Shown: piece after piece, positions 42,868 to 51,455 of the stretch | Layout: every line of letters begins with the position of its first letter | How positions within the stretch are numbered: the stretch's first letter is position 1 | Origin: Allokutzneria sp. NRRL B-24872 | GTDB lineage: Bacteria; Actinomycetota; Actinomycetes; Mycobacteriales; Pseudonocardiaceae | Length of the DNA stretch: 64,000 nt | NCBI RefSeq assembly: GCF_002155965.1 | Contig: NZ_MUMH01000025.1 | Span: forward strand, 1,560-65,559 | Direction of reading: 5' to 3' | Notes under the pieces: generated by a model | Database searches by the model: none | Seen by the model: the letters and a program-made list of their open reading frames with translations, nothing else | What the model was told of the DNA's origin: nothing | Position numbers and translations under genes: made by a program

Positions 42868-43527
42868 GTGACCGACTTCCAGCGCGCGCGGCGCCCTGAG
42901 CAGGTGAGACAGCGCCGGGAAGCGATCCTCGACACGGCAGGGGAGATGCTCGCCGAGCGCCCGCTCGCCGAGATCAGCCTGCGTGAGCTGAGCGATCGGG
43001 TGGGCCTGGCGAAGTCCAACGTGCTGCGCTACTTCGACAGCCGGGAAGCCGTCTTCCTGGAGTTGCTCGACCGGCAGTGGACTGCGTGGCTGGACGAACT
43101 GGAGCCGGTGCTGACGCGGCAGGTACCCAGCGAGGCGGAGGCGGTGGCCACGGCGGTCGCGCTCTCGCTTTCCGGGCACGCGCAGCTGTGCGAGCTGATC
43201 AGCTCGATGGCGGGCGTGCTCGAACGCAACATCACCGTGGAGTACGCGCGGGTGTTCAAGGGCAACTCCTCGCGCAACGCCGACCGGCTCGCGGCCATGG
43301 TGCGCGGGCACTTCCCGGGCATCGGTGAGCACGGGGCCGGCCACTTCGCGGGCTCGGTGTTCGTCATCGTCGCCGGGCTGTGGCCCTACGCGCGGCCCAC
43401 CGAGGCTGTCGCGCAGGTGATGGCCGAAATGGGCTCGCCGACCTCACCGGAGCTGTTCGTGATCGGCCTGCGCGAAGGGCTGTGCAACCAGCTCGTCGGC
43501 CTTATCGCGCGATCTGGCGGGCGTTGA
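42868..43527 (+). CDS. TetR family regulator (divergent from serine hydrolase)
   Basis: The 219-residue protein has its HTH at about 20-65 (LSDRVGLAKSNVLRYFDSRE) and a TetR C-terminal domain of the YcdC-like type. GTG 42868 lies 6 nt after the -10 TAAGCT, so the transcript is probably leaderless. The two palindromes upstream indicate autorepression and control of the hydrolase. Its 3' end overlaps the convergent TetR at 43502 by 26 bp. Confidence 0.9.
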   Translation: MTDFQRARRPEQVRQRREAILDTAGEMLAERPLAEISLRELSDRVGLAKSNVLRYFDSREAVFLELLDRQWTAWLDELEPVLTRQVPSEAEAVATAVALSLSGHAQLCELISSMAGVLERNITVEYARVFKGNSSRNADRLAAMVRGHFPGIGEHGAGHFAGSVFVIVAGLWPYARPTEAVAQVMAEMGSPTSPELFVIGLREGLCNQLVGLIARSGGR

Positions 43528-44053
43528 CCAGCGACTGGAGCGCGGGCGCGTAGAGGTCCGCGATCTGCTCGACGTCGGCGGTCGCCGCAGGGCCTTCGCG
43601 GTCGACCGCGAGCGCCGCGCCGAGCCCGATCAGCTGTGCCACGAACAGTTCCGCGCGCAGTGGCACGTCCTCGCCGGTGAGCCGTGCCGCGACCTGCTGC
43701 ACGACTTGGCGGCGGAAACGCTCGCGCAGCATGGCCCGCTCCGCGCCCACGCCGAGTGCGAACACCACGCGCAGCAACAGGTCCGCGTTGTTGTCGCGGC
43801 GGAACTGGACGATCGCGCGCACCGCACAGCGCCCTAGCTCTTCGTTCGGCGCGTCCAGCAACGCGGTCGCCGCGTCCTCGAAGTCGGCGACCTTGTCGAA
43901 CAGGGACTCCTTGCCGCCGAAGTGCTTCACGATCAACGAAGCGCTCACGCCCGCATCGGCTGCGATTCCACGCAACGTGACGTCCGCGTAGGGATTGCGC
44001 GCGAACGCACGACGCGCGGCGAGCAGGATCGCGTGGCGACTGTTGTCGGTCAT
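43502..44053 (-). CDS. TetR family regulator of the MFS exporter
   Basis: The 183-residue protein has its HTH at about 20-65 (GIAADAGVSASLIVKHFGGK) and a short C-terminal domain. The ATG overlaps the stop of the MFS gene (ATGA), so it is co-transcribed behind the exporter. The twin GTGAAC palindromes at 45478-45512 are the probable binding sites. A larger upstream reading frame within the MFS gene is not used. Confidence 0.88.
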   Translation of the reverse strand: MTDNSRHAILLAARRAFARNPYADVTLRGIAADAGVSASLIVKHFGGKESLFDKVADFEDAATALLDAPNEELGRCAVRAIVQFRRDNNADLLLRVVFALGVGAERAMLRERFRRQVVQQVAARLTGEDVPLRAELFVAQLIGLGAALAVDREGPAATADVEQIADLYAPALQSLVNARQIAR

Positions 44054-45459
44054 GCCGCCGTACCCGCGAGCACGCGCGCCTCGACCTGTGCCGGACGCGG
44101 AGCGGGGATAAGCAGGGTGAGCCCGAGCGCCGCCAACGCGCACGCGCCCGCGATGACGAACACCACGAGGTAGGCGCCGAGCGTCGGCCCGTGCACCGTG
44201 ACCAGCGACGAGAGCACGGTGGCCACGACCGCGCTGCACACGGCTTGGCCGATGGAGCGCATCAGTGTGTTGAGCCCGTTAGCGGCGGCGGTTTCCGTCA
44301 CCGGCACAGCATGCATGATCAGCGCGGGCAGGGCGGAGTACGCCACGGCCGTTCCCGCGGCGACCACCGTCGCACCGATGACGATCGCGACCAGGCTCTC
44401 ACTGGTGAACAGTCGCACCGCGTAGCCCACGGCCATCACACCTGTTGCCACAGCGAGGGTGAAACGCGGACCGCGCGCAGCTGACAACCGTGCGGACACC
44501 GGCGACAACAGCACCATCGCGATGCCGCCGGGCAACAGACACAGTCCGCTCACCACGATGGACGCGCCGAGGCCGTAGCCGGTCGCGACGGGCTCTTGCA
44601 CGAGCTGCGCCGTGGCCAACGAGTTGGCGTAGAAGGAAAATCCGACTAGTAGTGCCGCGAGGTTGGTGAACAGCACGGCGGGGCGCGCGGAGACTCTGAG
44701 GTCAACCATGGGCGCGTGCACGCGCAGCTGGTGGAAGCCCCACAGCGGCACGATGAGCACGGCCGCCGCGAAGAAGCCGAGCGTCGCTGGCGAACTCCAT
44801 CCCCACGCGCTGCCCTTGGACACCGGTACCAACAAGCACACCAGGAACGCGCTCAGCCCCAGCGCTCCCACGACGTCGAAACGGCCGCGTGTGCGCAACG
44901 GCGACTCGGGCACGATGAGCACGACAGCGGTCAGCGCGAGCACACCGAGCACCGCGCACAGCCAGAACAGCGTGTGCCAGTCCGCGTGCTCTACGACCAA
45001 CGTGGCCAACGGAATCCCCAGCGCGGCCCCCACGCCCAGCGTGGCGCTCATCATGGCGATCGCCGGAACCACGCGCTCCCGCGGCAGCTCATCGCGCAGG
45101 ATGCTGATGCCCAGCGGCACGACCGCGAGCGCGGCGCCTTGCAAGCCCCGGCCGACCATCAGCACGCCGAGACTGGAACTGACCGCGCACAGCACCGAGC
45201 CGGCGATCATCGACGAGAGCGCGAGCAGCAGCACGCGGCGCTTGCCGTACATGTCCCCGGCGCGGCCGAGCAGCGGCGTGAAGACCGCGCCCGTCAGCAG
45301 CGTGATCGTGAGCAGCCAGCTCACGTCGGTCGCCGTGCCGCCGGTGAGCGCGGGCAGCCGGGGGAGCAGCGGGACCACGATCGTCTGCATCACCGCCATG
45401 AGCACCCCGCAGGAGGCGAGCGCGGCGAGGATCAGGCGCGGACGACGTGCGCTGGGCAT
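44050..45459 (-). CDS. MFS drug exporter, 14-helix DHA2 type
   Basis: The 469-residue membrane protein has about 14 hydrophobic helices. It carries the DHA signature GRAGDMYGKRRVLLLAL (loop 2-3) and the MGRGLQG-like MVGRGLQGAALAVVPLG (motif C region). It is expected to expel small molecules in exchange for protons. Good SD (AGGAG) before ATG 45459. The downstream TetR overlaps it, and two palindromes overlap the promoter, so substrate-induced autoregulated efflux is likely. Confidence 0.92.
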   Translation of the reverse strand: MPSARRPRLILAALASCGVLMAVMQTIVVPLLPRLPALTGGTATDVSWLLTITLLTGAVFTPLLGRAGDMYGKRRVLLLALSSMIAGSVLCAVSSSLGVLMVGRGLQGAALAVVPLGISILRDELPRERVVPAIAMMSATLGVGAALGIPLATLVVEHADWHTLFWLCAVLGVLALTAVVLIVPESPLRTRGRFDVVGALGLSAFLVCLLVPVSKGSAWGWSSPATLGFFAAAVLIVPLWGFHQLRVHAPMVDLRVSARPAVLFTNLAALLVGFSFYANSLATAQLVQEPVATGYGLGASIVVSGLCLLPGGIAMVLLSPVSARLSAARGPRFTLAVATGVMAVGYAVRLFTSESLVAIVIGATVVAAGTAVAYSALPALIMHAVPVTETAAANGLNTLMRSIGQAVCSAVVATVLSSLVTVHGPTLGAYLVVFVIAGACALAALGLTLLIPAPRPAQVEARVLAGTAA

Positions 45460-45477
45460 GGAACTCCTCCGAAAGGG

Positions 45478-45512
45478 GTGAACGTGTGTTCACCTAGTAA
45501 ACGCCTGTTCAC
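45478..45512. promoter_or_regulatory. Twin operators of the MFS/TetR operon
   Basis: GTGAAC-GTGT-GTTCAC (45478-45493) is perfect; GTAAAC-GCCT-GTTCAC (45497-45512) has one mismatch. Centres are 19 bp apart, just upstream of the exporter start. Confidence 0.78.
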
Positions 45513-45581
45513 CTCAGAACTCAAGTCCGGCCCTGACCTGGCCGAACCTGGATTGTCAGGGGTCCGTGCTTCAGTCGGGGC

Positions 45582-46403
45582 ATGGCAGAGAGGAACGAGA
45601 AACCAACCGTTGTGCTCGGCGCGACCGGCTCCACCGGGCGGAGGGTGGCGGCCCTGCTGCGCGAGGCCGGGCGACCGGTGCGGGCGGCCTCCCGCTCCGG
45701 CGGCGTCCGGTTCGACTGGGCCGACCGCGCCACCTGGGAGCCGACCGTGGCGGGCGCGGGCGCGATGTACCTGATGGCCCCGCACGAACTGCCCGTCGAT
45801 CCCGAGTTCGTCCGCTGCGCTGTGGAGAACGGAGTGCGGCGGCTGGTGTTGTTGTCCAGCATGGCGATCGAGCTGATGGGCGACGAGCGGCTGATGGCGG
45901 CCGAGCGCACCGTGCGCGAGTCCGGCGCGGAGTGGACGATCGTGCGGCCCAACTGGTTCAACCAGAACTTCGACGAGGGCGTGTTCGCCGCCGCGATCAC
46001 CGCGGGCGAGCTGGCCGTCCCGGTCGGCGAGCTCCGGCAGGCGTTCGTCGACGCCGACGACATCGCGGCCGTCGCCGCCACGGCGCTGGTCGAGGACGGC
46101 CACGCCGGGCGCAGCTACGAGGTGACCGGGCCGGAGGCGCTGTCCTTCCCCGACGCGCTGGCCCTGATCGGCGCGAAGGTCGGCCGAGAGATCCGCTTCC
46201 ACGGCGAGAGCGCCGACTACGTCGCCGCGATGACCGGCTTCGGCGTGCCGCGCGAGCAGGTGTTGTCGGAGCTGCCCGGCTTCGAGGCTCTGCGTGCCGG
46301 CGGAGACGGCGCTCCAACCGACGTCGTCCGCGCCGTCACCGGTCGAGCCCCCAAGCCGTTCACCGCTTACGTGTCGCAGGCGCACTTCCCAACCACGAGC
46401 TGA
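45582..46403 (+). CDS. NmrA-like NAD(P)-binding protein
   Basis: The 273-residue protein has a Rossmann dinucleotide motif GATGSTGRRVAALL near residue 13 and the atypical SDR pattern SSMAIELMG with NWFNQNFDEG. It resembles NmrA/YwnB or NAD(P)H-binding epimerase-like proteins that act as redox sensors or quinone reductases. It starts 122 bp from the MFS gene on the opposite strand, so the GTGAAC operators could influence it as well. Exact role unknown. Confidence 0.88.
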   Translation: MAERNEKPTVVLGATGSTGRRVAALLREAGRPVRAASRSGGVRFDWADRATWEPTVAGAGAMYLMAPHELPVDPEFVRCAVENGVRRLVLLSSMAIELMGDERLMAAERTVRESGAEWTIVRPNWFNQNFDEGVFAAAITAGELAVPVGELRQAFVDADDIAAVAATALVEDGHAGRSYEVTGPEALSFPDALALIGAKVGREIRFHGESADYVAAMTGFGVPREQVLSELPGFEALRAGGDGAPTDVVRAVTGRAPKPFTAYVSQAHFPTTS

Positions 46404-46413
46404 CCAGTGCGGT

Positions 46414-47197
46414 CTACGAGAGCAGGGCCTCGCTGAGGGCGCGCCACTGCGGGAGGGCGGTCTGGCCGGGCTCGACGCCGATCACCTGGACGGCGACGTG
46501 GTCGGCTCCGGCGTCGAGGTGGTTGTGCAGCTTCCTGGTGATGGAGCCCAGATCGCCCCAGTGCACGAAGTCGTCGATGAGCCGATCGCTGCCGCCGTCG
46601 CCGATCTCCTCCTTGGAGTAACCGAGGCGGCGGAACTTCGCGATGTTGTACGGGCTCGTGAGGTAGGTGTGCATGTGCGCGCGGGCGATCTCGTGAGCCT
46701 TGACGGGGTCTGTCTCCAGCAGCACCGCGTGCTCGACGCCGAGAAACGCTTGCGGCCCAAGGATGTCACGGGACTGCGCGGTGTGCTCGACGTTGACGTG
46801 GTAGCTCTGCGAACCGGCGGCGCGGTCGTGGGCCAGCTCCAGCATCTTGGGCCTGTAGGCGGCGAGGACACGCCGGACCGGGTGCTGTGGAGCGGGGTTG
46901 GGCGAGTCCGTGTCGTCCAGCTCGTCGAGGTGGGCGGCCATCACGTCGAGCGGCTTGACGCCCGCAGGGGGAGACGCGGGCGATGCCGTTGACGACGTTC
47001 AGCCGCTCGGAGGAGGAGAGCAGCACGGCCGCGTGCGTGAGGGCGTCCCGCCCCAGCAGTTCGGGCACCCACACCGTGCGCCAGCCCAACTCCTCGATCT
47101 CGCGGACGGACTCGTGCACCAGCGCCACCGGCTGGAACTCGAAGTCGAAGGTGGAGAGCCCGAACCGCTTCAGCTCCAGTCCGTCCACGCTGCCCAT
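46414..47197 (-). pseudogene. LLM-class F420-dependent oxidoreductase, frameshifted and internally deleted
   Basis: The N-terminal part (ATG 47197; LSTFDFEFQPVALVHESVRE, then AVLLSSSERLNVVNGIARVS) and the C-terminal part (GVKPLDVMAAHLDELDD through LPQWRALSEALLS) are in different frames. They join near 46970. The segment expected between them in intact family members (roughly 30 residues, ending in a glycine-rich GVSH-like stretch) is absent. A deletion with frameshift is the simplest explanation. It lies convergent to the NmrA-like gene. Confidence 0.75.
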
Positions 47198-47227
47198 CGC
47201 GCCACCCCGTCATCCGCGCCCACCCCG

Positions 47228-47259
47228 TCAAATCGAAGTATCGCGTCTTTTCGATTTGA
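47228..47259. promoter_or_regulatory. Inverted repeat upstream of the LLM pseudogene
   Basis: TCAAATCGAA (47228-47237) and TTCGATTTGA (47250-47259) are perfect 10-bp arms with a 12-bp spacer. It could be an operator left from the LLM gene or a terminator of the decayed gene on the right. Confidence 0.5.
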
Positions 47260-47272
47260 AAGGCAGGTTCGA

Positions 47273-47783
47273 TCAGCCGGAGACCGGCCAGAGCTGAGTG
47301 CCCGAAGCCAGCAACGACGCTTGGTGCGGCGGCAGTTCCTCGCCTTCGACCACCACGTCGACGAGTGCTCCGCGCTGGGAGATCCCTGGGGCGAACTCGA
47401 CCGCGTACACGACGTGCTCAGGGCAGGGCGCGTTCTTCGTGACGGGCACGCACACAGCCTTGACGACCCGTCGCGCCCCGGAAGTCAGCTCAATGAACTG
47501 TCCTCTGTGGACGCTTCGGCGGTCTCGAAGCGGTAGACGGGGAGGTGGACGTTCGTGGGCGTTCGCCTGGCGAGGACGGCGAACTCGGCTTCGCGCAGCA
47601 GCCACACGTCGGCCGTGCCGATCTGGACGCCGCGGTGAAATGGCTCCACAGCGCGGCTATGTCGTCGTCGGTCACCCGACCCGTGAAGTGGCGGATGAGG
47701 TCGACAACGGGATCGCACGGCTCGCGCCGACGGTACAACCGCTGGGGGTGGGGCATTCCCCACCTCCAGCGGGCGGCCAGCAC
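47273..47783 (-). pseudogene. Decayed gene of unknown function, apparent multiple frameshifts
   Basis: Plausible protein segments continue across three frames. DPVVDLIRHFTGRVTDDDI (upstream part), then GTADVWLLREAEFAVLARRT (middle), then VVYAVEFAPGISQRGALVD (end, to the stop at 47273). No single frame covers them. The composition is that of a real protein but no family is recognised. It may also be an unrelated mixture of short frames; confidence is modest. It adjoins the LLM pseudogene, suggesting a local decay zone. Confidence 0.4.
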
Positions 47784-47845
47784 CAGAGATCATCGGCGAC
47801 CGGGTTCCTACCGTTGCCGACAACGACTTCTGGTGGGAGAGAACG

Positions 47846-48523
47846 ATGTTCCGACGGCCCTGGATGGCTCCGCTCGCGTTGGTGGTGCTGGCGTTCCTCG
47901 CGCTCTCGCTGCCCGGCTACCTCAGCCTCGACCCGTCGCGGTCCCGACTGCCGTCGCCGCCCGGTTTCCCCGCGTACTACTGGATTCTCGTCTCGCACAT
48001 CATCTTCGGCTCCATCGCCATGATCACGTGCTGCCTGCAGATCTGGCCGTGGCTGCGCCAGCGCAACCTCGCCCTGCACCGAAGGCTGGGCCGCGTCTAC
48101 GTCTTCGCCGGAGTCCTGCCCGCCGGGCTGCTCGGCTTCGTCGTGGGCGTGAACACGCCCTTCGGGCCGGTCGCCATGGCCAGCCACGTGATTCTCTCCG
48201 CGCTCTGGCTCGGCACCACCGCGATGGGCGTCATCACCGCGCGCGGGCGCCGCATGGTCGAGCACCGCCGCTGGATGGTCCGCAGCTTCGCGCTGACCAT
48301 GTCGATCATCACCAACCGCCTGTGGTCGGCGCTGGCCGTCACCGTGCTGGAGCCGCGGATCGCCACCACCTTCGGCGGCAGCGAGATCGCGTTCATGCAC
48401 GCCATCGGATCGCTGTCCTCCTGGCTGGGCTGGACCGTCCCGCTGCTGATCGCGCAGTGGTGGCTCGACCGCGACCGCCGACCCGCCCGCCGCCGCGCCC
48501 CGAAGATCGCCCAACCTGCCTGA
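47846..48523 (+). CDS. DUF2306 membrane protein
   Basis: The 225-residue protein has about six transmembrane helices and the DUF2306 pattern: WILVSHIIFGSIAMITCCLQ early, LHRRLGRVYVFAG in the middle loop, and HRRWMVRSFALTMSIITNRLW later. GGGAGAG precedes ATG 47846. Histidine-containing helices suggest a heme- or quinone-linked membrane protein in some relatives, but the function is not established. It converges on an ArsR gene with 9 bp between. Confidence 0.85.
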   Translation: MFRRPWMAPLALVVLAFLALSLPGYLSLDPSRSRLPSPPGFPAYYWILVSHIIFGSIAMITCCLQIWPWLRQRNLALHRRLGRVYVFAGVLPAGLLGFVVGVNTPFGPVAMASHVILSALWLGTTAMGVITARGRRMVEHRRWMVRSFALTMSIITNRLWSALAVTVLEPRIATTFGGSEIAFMHAIGSLSSWLGWTVPLLIAQWWLDRDRRPARRRAPKIAQPA

Positions 48524-48532
48524 GGGGCCGAG

Positions 48533-48853
48533 CTAGAGGGTCTCGACGAGCTGCGCGATGCGGGTCTCGTCGCGCTTGTAGTGGGTCCACTTGCCCACGC
48601 GCGTGGACTTCACCAGTCCGGCCCGCTCCAGTTCGGCCATGTAGGCGGACACGGTGGACTGCGCCAGGTTCGCCTTCTCGCGGATGTGCGTGACGCAGAT
48701 CCCCACCTCGACGGGATCGGCGATGGCGCGCTCGGCGGAGAAGTGGAGCGTGGGCTCGCGCAGCCACAGCAGCAGTTGCAACCGCATCGGGTTCGACAGC
48801 GCCCGTAGCGCGAGGAGCACGTCGGGATCGGGTGAGCTCGCGTTCTCCGCCAC
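48533..48853 (-). CDS. ArsR family regulator
   Basis: The 106-residue winged-helix protein has the HTH KANLAQSTVSAYMAELERAG and a wing GKWTHYKRDE. A single Cys (VGICVTHI) precedes the helix; there is no classical metal motif. GTG 48853 lies 6 nt after TAGACT, giving a leaderless start 21 bp after the KASIII gene stop, so it can be expressed alone or by read-through. Confidence 0.88.
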   Translation of the reverse strand: MAENASSPDPDVLLALRALSNPMRLQLLLWLREPTLHFSAERAIADPVEVGICVTHIREKANLAQSTVSAYMAELERAGLVKSTRVGKWTHYKRDETRIAQLVETL

Positions 48854-48874
48854 ACCGCGAGTCTAGGTCCGCCG

Positions 48875-49825
48875 TCACGGGCAGGCGACCACCTGACCGG
48901 CCCACGAAAGCCCGCCGCCGAAGGAGAACAGCAGGACCGGGGCGCCGGGCTCGACCTCGCCGAGTTCCACGAGCTTCGACAGGGCCAGCGGGACCGAGGC
49001 GGCCGAGGTGTTGCCGGAGTCCACGACATCGCGCGCGATCACCGCCTTGGTGGCGCCGAGCTTGTCCACGAGCGCGTCGATGATGCGCAGGTTCGCCTGG
49101 TGGGTGACCACGGCGCCCAGGTCGGCGGGCGTGACCCCGGCGCGCTCGCAGGTCAGCTTCGCGAAGTCGACGAGCTCGGTCGTCGCCCAGCGGTACACCT
49201 CGCGGCCCTCCTGGCGGAAGAGCGGGTGCCAGTCGTCGAGGAGCCGCACAGCGTGCCCGCGCGTCGGGTCCGAGCCCCAGACGACCGGGCCGATTCCGTC
49301 GGCGCCGCCGGAGCCGGTGACCACGGCCGCGCCCGCGCCGTCGCCGAGCAGCACGCAGGTCGACCTGTCGGTCCAGTCGGCGAGGTCGGACATCTTCTCC
49401 GCGCCGATCACCAGCGCCGCGCCGGTGGCTCCGGCTCGCACCGCGTGGTCGGCGGTGGCCAACGCCGTGGTGAATCCGGCGCAGCCGTTGTTGAGGTCGA
49501 AGGCGACAGCGGCCGGGATGGTCAGCCGCCCGGCCACCTGCGCCGCGATCGACGGGCAGCGGTCGATCGCAGAGCACGTCGCCACGACGACCATGCCGAC
49601 GTCCTCGGGGGCGAGCCCGGAGGAGGCCAGCGCCTTCGCCGCGGCCTGCGCCGCGAGGTCGGTGACGGACTCGGCGTGCGCGATGTGCCGGGTGGCGATC
49701 CCGGTCCGCTGGCGAATCCACTCGTCGGTCGTGTCGACCAGAACGCTCAGGTCATCGTTGGTCATGACGTGTTTCGGCTGGTGGTGACCCAGCGCGGCGA
49801 TCCTCGGCAACGGCATGCCCGGCAT
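48875..49825 (-). CDS. Beta-ketoacyl-ACP synthase III (FabH-like)
   Basis: The 316-residue KASIII has the complete Cys-His-Asn triad: DLNNGCAGF (Cys near 113), VTHQANLRI and SGNTSAASVP. It condenses acyl-CoA with malonyl-ACP. It is outside any fatty-acid operon and is divergently arranged with a TetR whose operator touches its start, so a regulated priming or specialised role is likely. ATG 49825 abuts the operator; ATG 49816 is a possible alternative and no SD is seen for either. Confidence 0.9.
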   Translation of the reverse strand: MPGMPLPRIAALGHHQPKHVMTNDDLSVLVDTTDEWIRQRTGIATRHIAHAESVTDLAAQAAAKALASSGLAPEDVGMVVVATCSAIDRCPSIAAQVAGRLTIPAAVAFDLNNGCAGFTTALATADHAVRAGATGAALVIGAEKMSDLADWTDRSTCVLLGDGAGAAVVTGSGGADGIGPVVWGSDPTRGHAVRLLDDWHPLFRQEGREVYRWATTELVDFAKLTCERAGVTPADLGAVVTHQANLRIIDALVDKLGATKAVIARDVVDSGNTSAASVPLALSKLVELGEVEPGAPVLLFSFGGGLSWAGQVVACP

Positions 49826-49853
49826 TTTAGCGTCCGATCGGTCGGACGCTAAA
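49826..49853. promoter_or_regulatory. 28-bp TetR operator between KASIII and tetR
   Basis: TTTAGCGTCCGA (49826-49837) and TCGGACGCTAAA (49842-49853) are perfect 12-bp arms with a 4-bp centre. It touches the KASIII start codon and lies 27 bp before tetR. Confidence 0.85.
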
Positions 49854-49880
49854 TGTGGAGCGTCCCGGTAGGCTGGCTCC

Positions 49881-50480
49881 GTGAGTCCGCGCAGATCGGC
49901 GACCGAGGCCCGCAACACCCGCTCGGTGATCCTCGACAGGGGCGTGCGCGTCGCCTCCGTGGAAGGACTGGAGGGCCTGACCATCGGCAGGCTCGCCACC
50001 GACCTGGGTATGAGCAAGTCCGGCCTGCTCGGCCACTTCGGTTCCAAGGAGGTCCTGCAGCTCGCGGTCGTCGACACCGCCGCCGGGGTCTTCGTCCACG
50101 AGGTGTCGGACCGGGCCACCGGGGTCGAGCCCGGCCTGCCCCGGCTGCGCGCGCTCTGCGAGGCGTGGATCTCCTACCTGGAGCGCGGTGTCTTCCCCGG
50201 CGGCTGCTTCTTCACGGCCGCCGTCGCCGAGTTCGACGACCGCGAAGGCCCCGTGCGCGAGGCCGTCGCCGGGATGATCGGCGTGTGGCGTCGCGACCTC
50301 ACGTTCCAGATCAGGCTCGCCGCGAACGCGGGGCAGCTGCCCGAGGACACCGACGCCGACCAGCTGATGTTCGAGCTGTACGGCGTGATGCTCAGCCTCA
50401 ACCACTCGCTGCGCCTCGACCGCGACCGCGTGGCCGCCGACCGCGCCCGCCGGGCCGTCACCCGTCTTCTCGGTGTGTGA
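49881..50480 (+). CDS. TetR family regulator (divergent from KASIII)
   Basis: The 199-residue protein has its HTH near 35-80 (RLATDLGMSKSGLLGHFGSK) and the TetR_C YjdC-like domain with GGCFFTAAVAEFD. GTG 49881 lies 6 nt after TAGGCT, suggesting a leaderless mRNA. The 28-bp palindrome would let it repress both itself and KASIII. Its stop is directly adjacent to the convergent recombinase-like gene. Confidence 0.9.
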   Translation: MSPRRSATEARNTRSVILDRGVRVASVEGLEGLTIGRLATDLGMSKSGLLGHFGSKEVLQLAVVDTAAGVFVHEVSDRATGVEPGLPRLRALCEAWISYLERGVFPGGCFFTAAVAEFDDREGPVREAVAGMIGVWRRDLTFQIRLAANAGQLPEDTDADQLMFELYGVMLSLNHSLRLDRDRVAADRARRAVTRLLGV

Positions 50481-51422
50481 TCACCCCTCCGGGAGCGGGA
50501 GCAGCGCGGGCTGCTCCGGGTCGTGCTCGCGCGGATCGTCCGGCAACGCGAGCTGTTCCGGCGCCGGTGCCGTGCGGCGCAGTTCCTCCAGCGGCGGCAG
50601 CTCGACGGCCTCCCCGCGCCTGGTGATCTCCGCGGCCGCGCGGGCGACCTGCGTCGCGGTGAGCCCTTCGCCGAGCCCACCCCGCTCCGCGCTGCGCAGC
50701 ACCAGCCGCATCAGATCGATCGCGGAGATCCGCCGCAGCCCCGAGCGCTCGTAGAACACATGCGCCCCAACGACATCCGGTCGCTCCGCGCGCCACGCCG
50801 CGAGGTAGTCGAGCACCGGCGCCGGTAAGGGCAGCCACATCTCGCCGTCGTGCACTCCGCGCCGTGAGAGATCGGCGAGCGTGCGCGTGGTGACGCGTTC
50901 CGGCCGCCACTGGGTGACCACGAGCAGGCCGACCATGGCGGCGCCGAGGCTGCCGCCGAGCCACGGGTCGCGGTGCGCCTCGGTGACCAGCGCGCGCAAC
51001 GCCTCCGCGTCCGCGCTGCGCGCCGGGCTCCTCGGATGGGGTGGGTAGGCCGACGCCGGATCGAGCGCGCGGGCCTGCTGCACGGGGTTCGCCTCGATCA
51101 GCCCCGCGCGCACGCAGTAGGTGAAGAAGGAGCTCCACGCCGTCGCCTTGGTGGCGATGGTGTTGTGCCGCCGCAACGGGTGCGCGTGGAGGTCGAGGTC
51201 GTGTCGGTTGCCGGTCAATGTGTGCGAGTACGCGATCACGTCCTCGGCGCGGGTGGAGAGCAGGCCCCGGCCGCGGTGGCCCAGCAGCCAGCCCGCGAGG
51301 CGGCCGAGGTCGCGGCGGTAGCGGGCCCGCGTGTGCTCCGAGGGAATGGTCGCCAGCCAGGCGGTCACCAGCCGCGACACAGCCGCGCTGGTCATGATCG
51401 GTGTCGTCCTTGCCTTGTCCAT
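50481..51422 (-). CDS. Tyrosine-recombinase-like protein, catalytic residues lost
   Basis: The 313-residue protein has a clear core-binding (SAM-like) N-domain at about 12-115 (HTRARYRRDLGRLAGWLL; KATAWSSFFTYCVRAGLIE, family NPVQQA end). A C-terminal domain starts with the Arg I position (TQWRPERVTT), but the HxxR box and the nucleophile Tyr are not visible, and the end is Pro/Glu-rich. It is probably inactive as a recombinase and may only bind DNA. The start may instead be ATG 51395. No att sites were seen. Confidence 0.75.
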   Translation of the reverse strand: MDKARTTPIMTSAAVSRLVTAWLATIPSEHTRARYRRDLGRLAGWLLGHRGRGLLSTRAEDVIAYSHTLTGNRHDLDLHAHPLRRHNTIATKATAWSSFFTYCVRAGLIEANPVQQARALDPASAYPPHPRSPARSADAEALRALVTEAHRDPWLGGSLGAAMVGLLVVTQWRPERVTTRTLADLSRRGVHDGEMWLPLPAPVLDYLAAWRAERPDVVGAHVFYERSGLRRISAIDLMRLVLRSAERGGLGEGLTATQVARAAAEITRRGEAVELPPLEELRRTAPAPEQLALPDDPREHDPEQPALLPLPEG

Positions 51423-51455
51423 GTCGCGATGGTGACACCACCCCCTGACCGTCAG

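Noticed and set aside
47485-47823. An intact 112-residue protein on the minus strand
   Set aside because: Its N-terminal third is out of frame with the most protein-like segment of the region; it is better treated as part of a decayed gene.
50481-51422. Integrated mobile element
   Set aside because: The recombinase-like protein lacks catalytic residues, and no att-like direct repeats or tRNA adjoins it.
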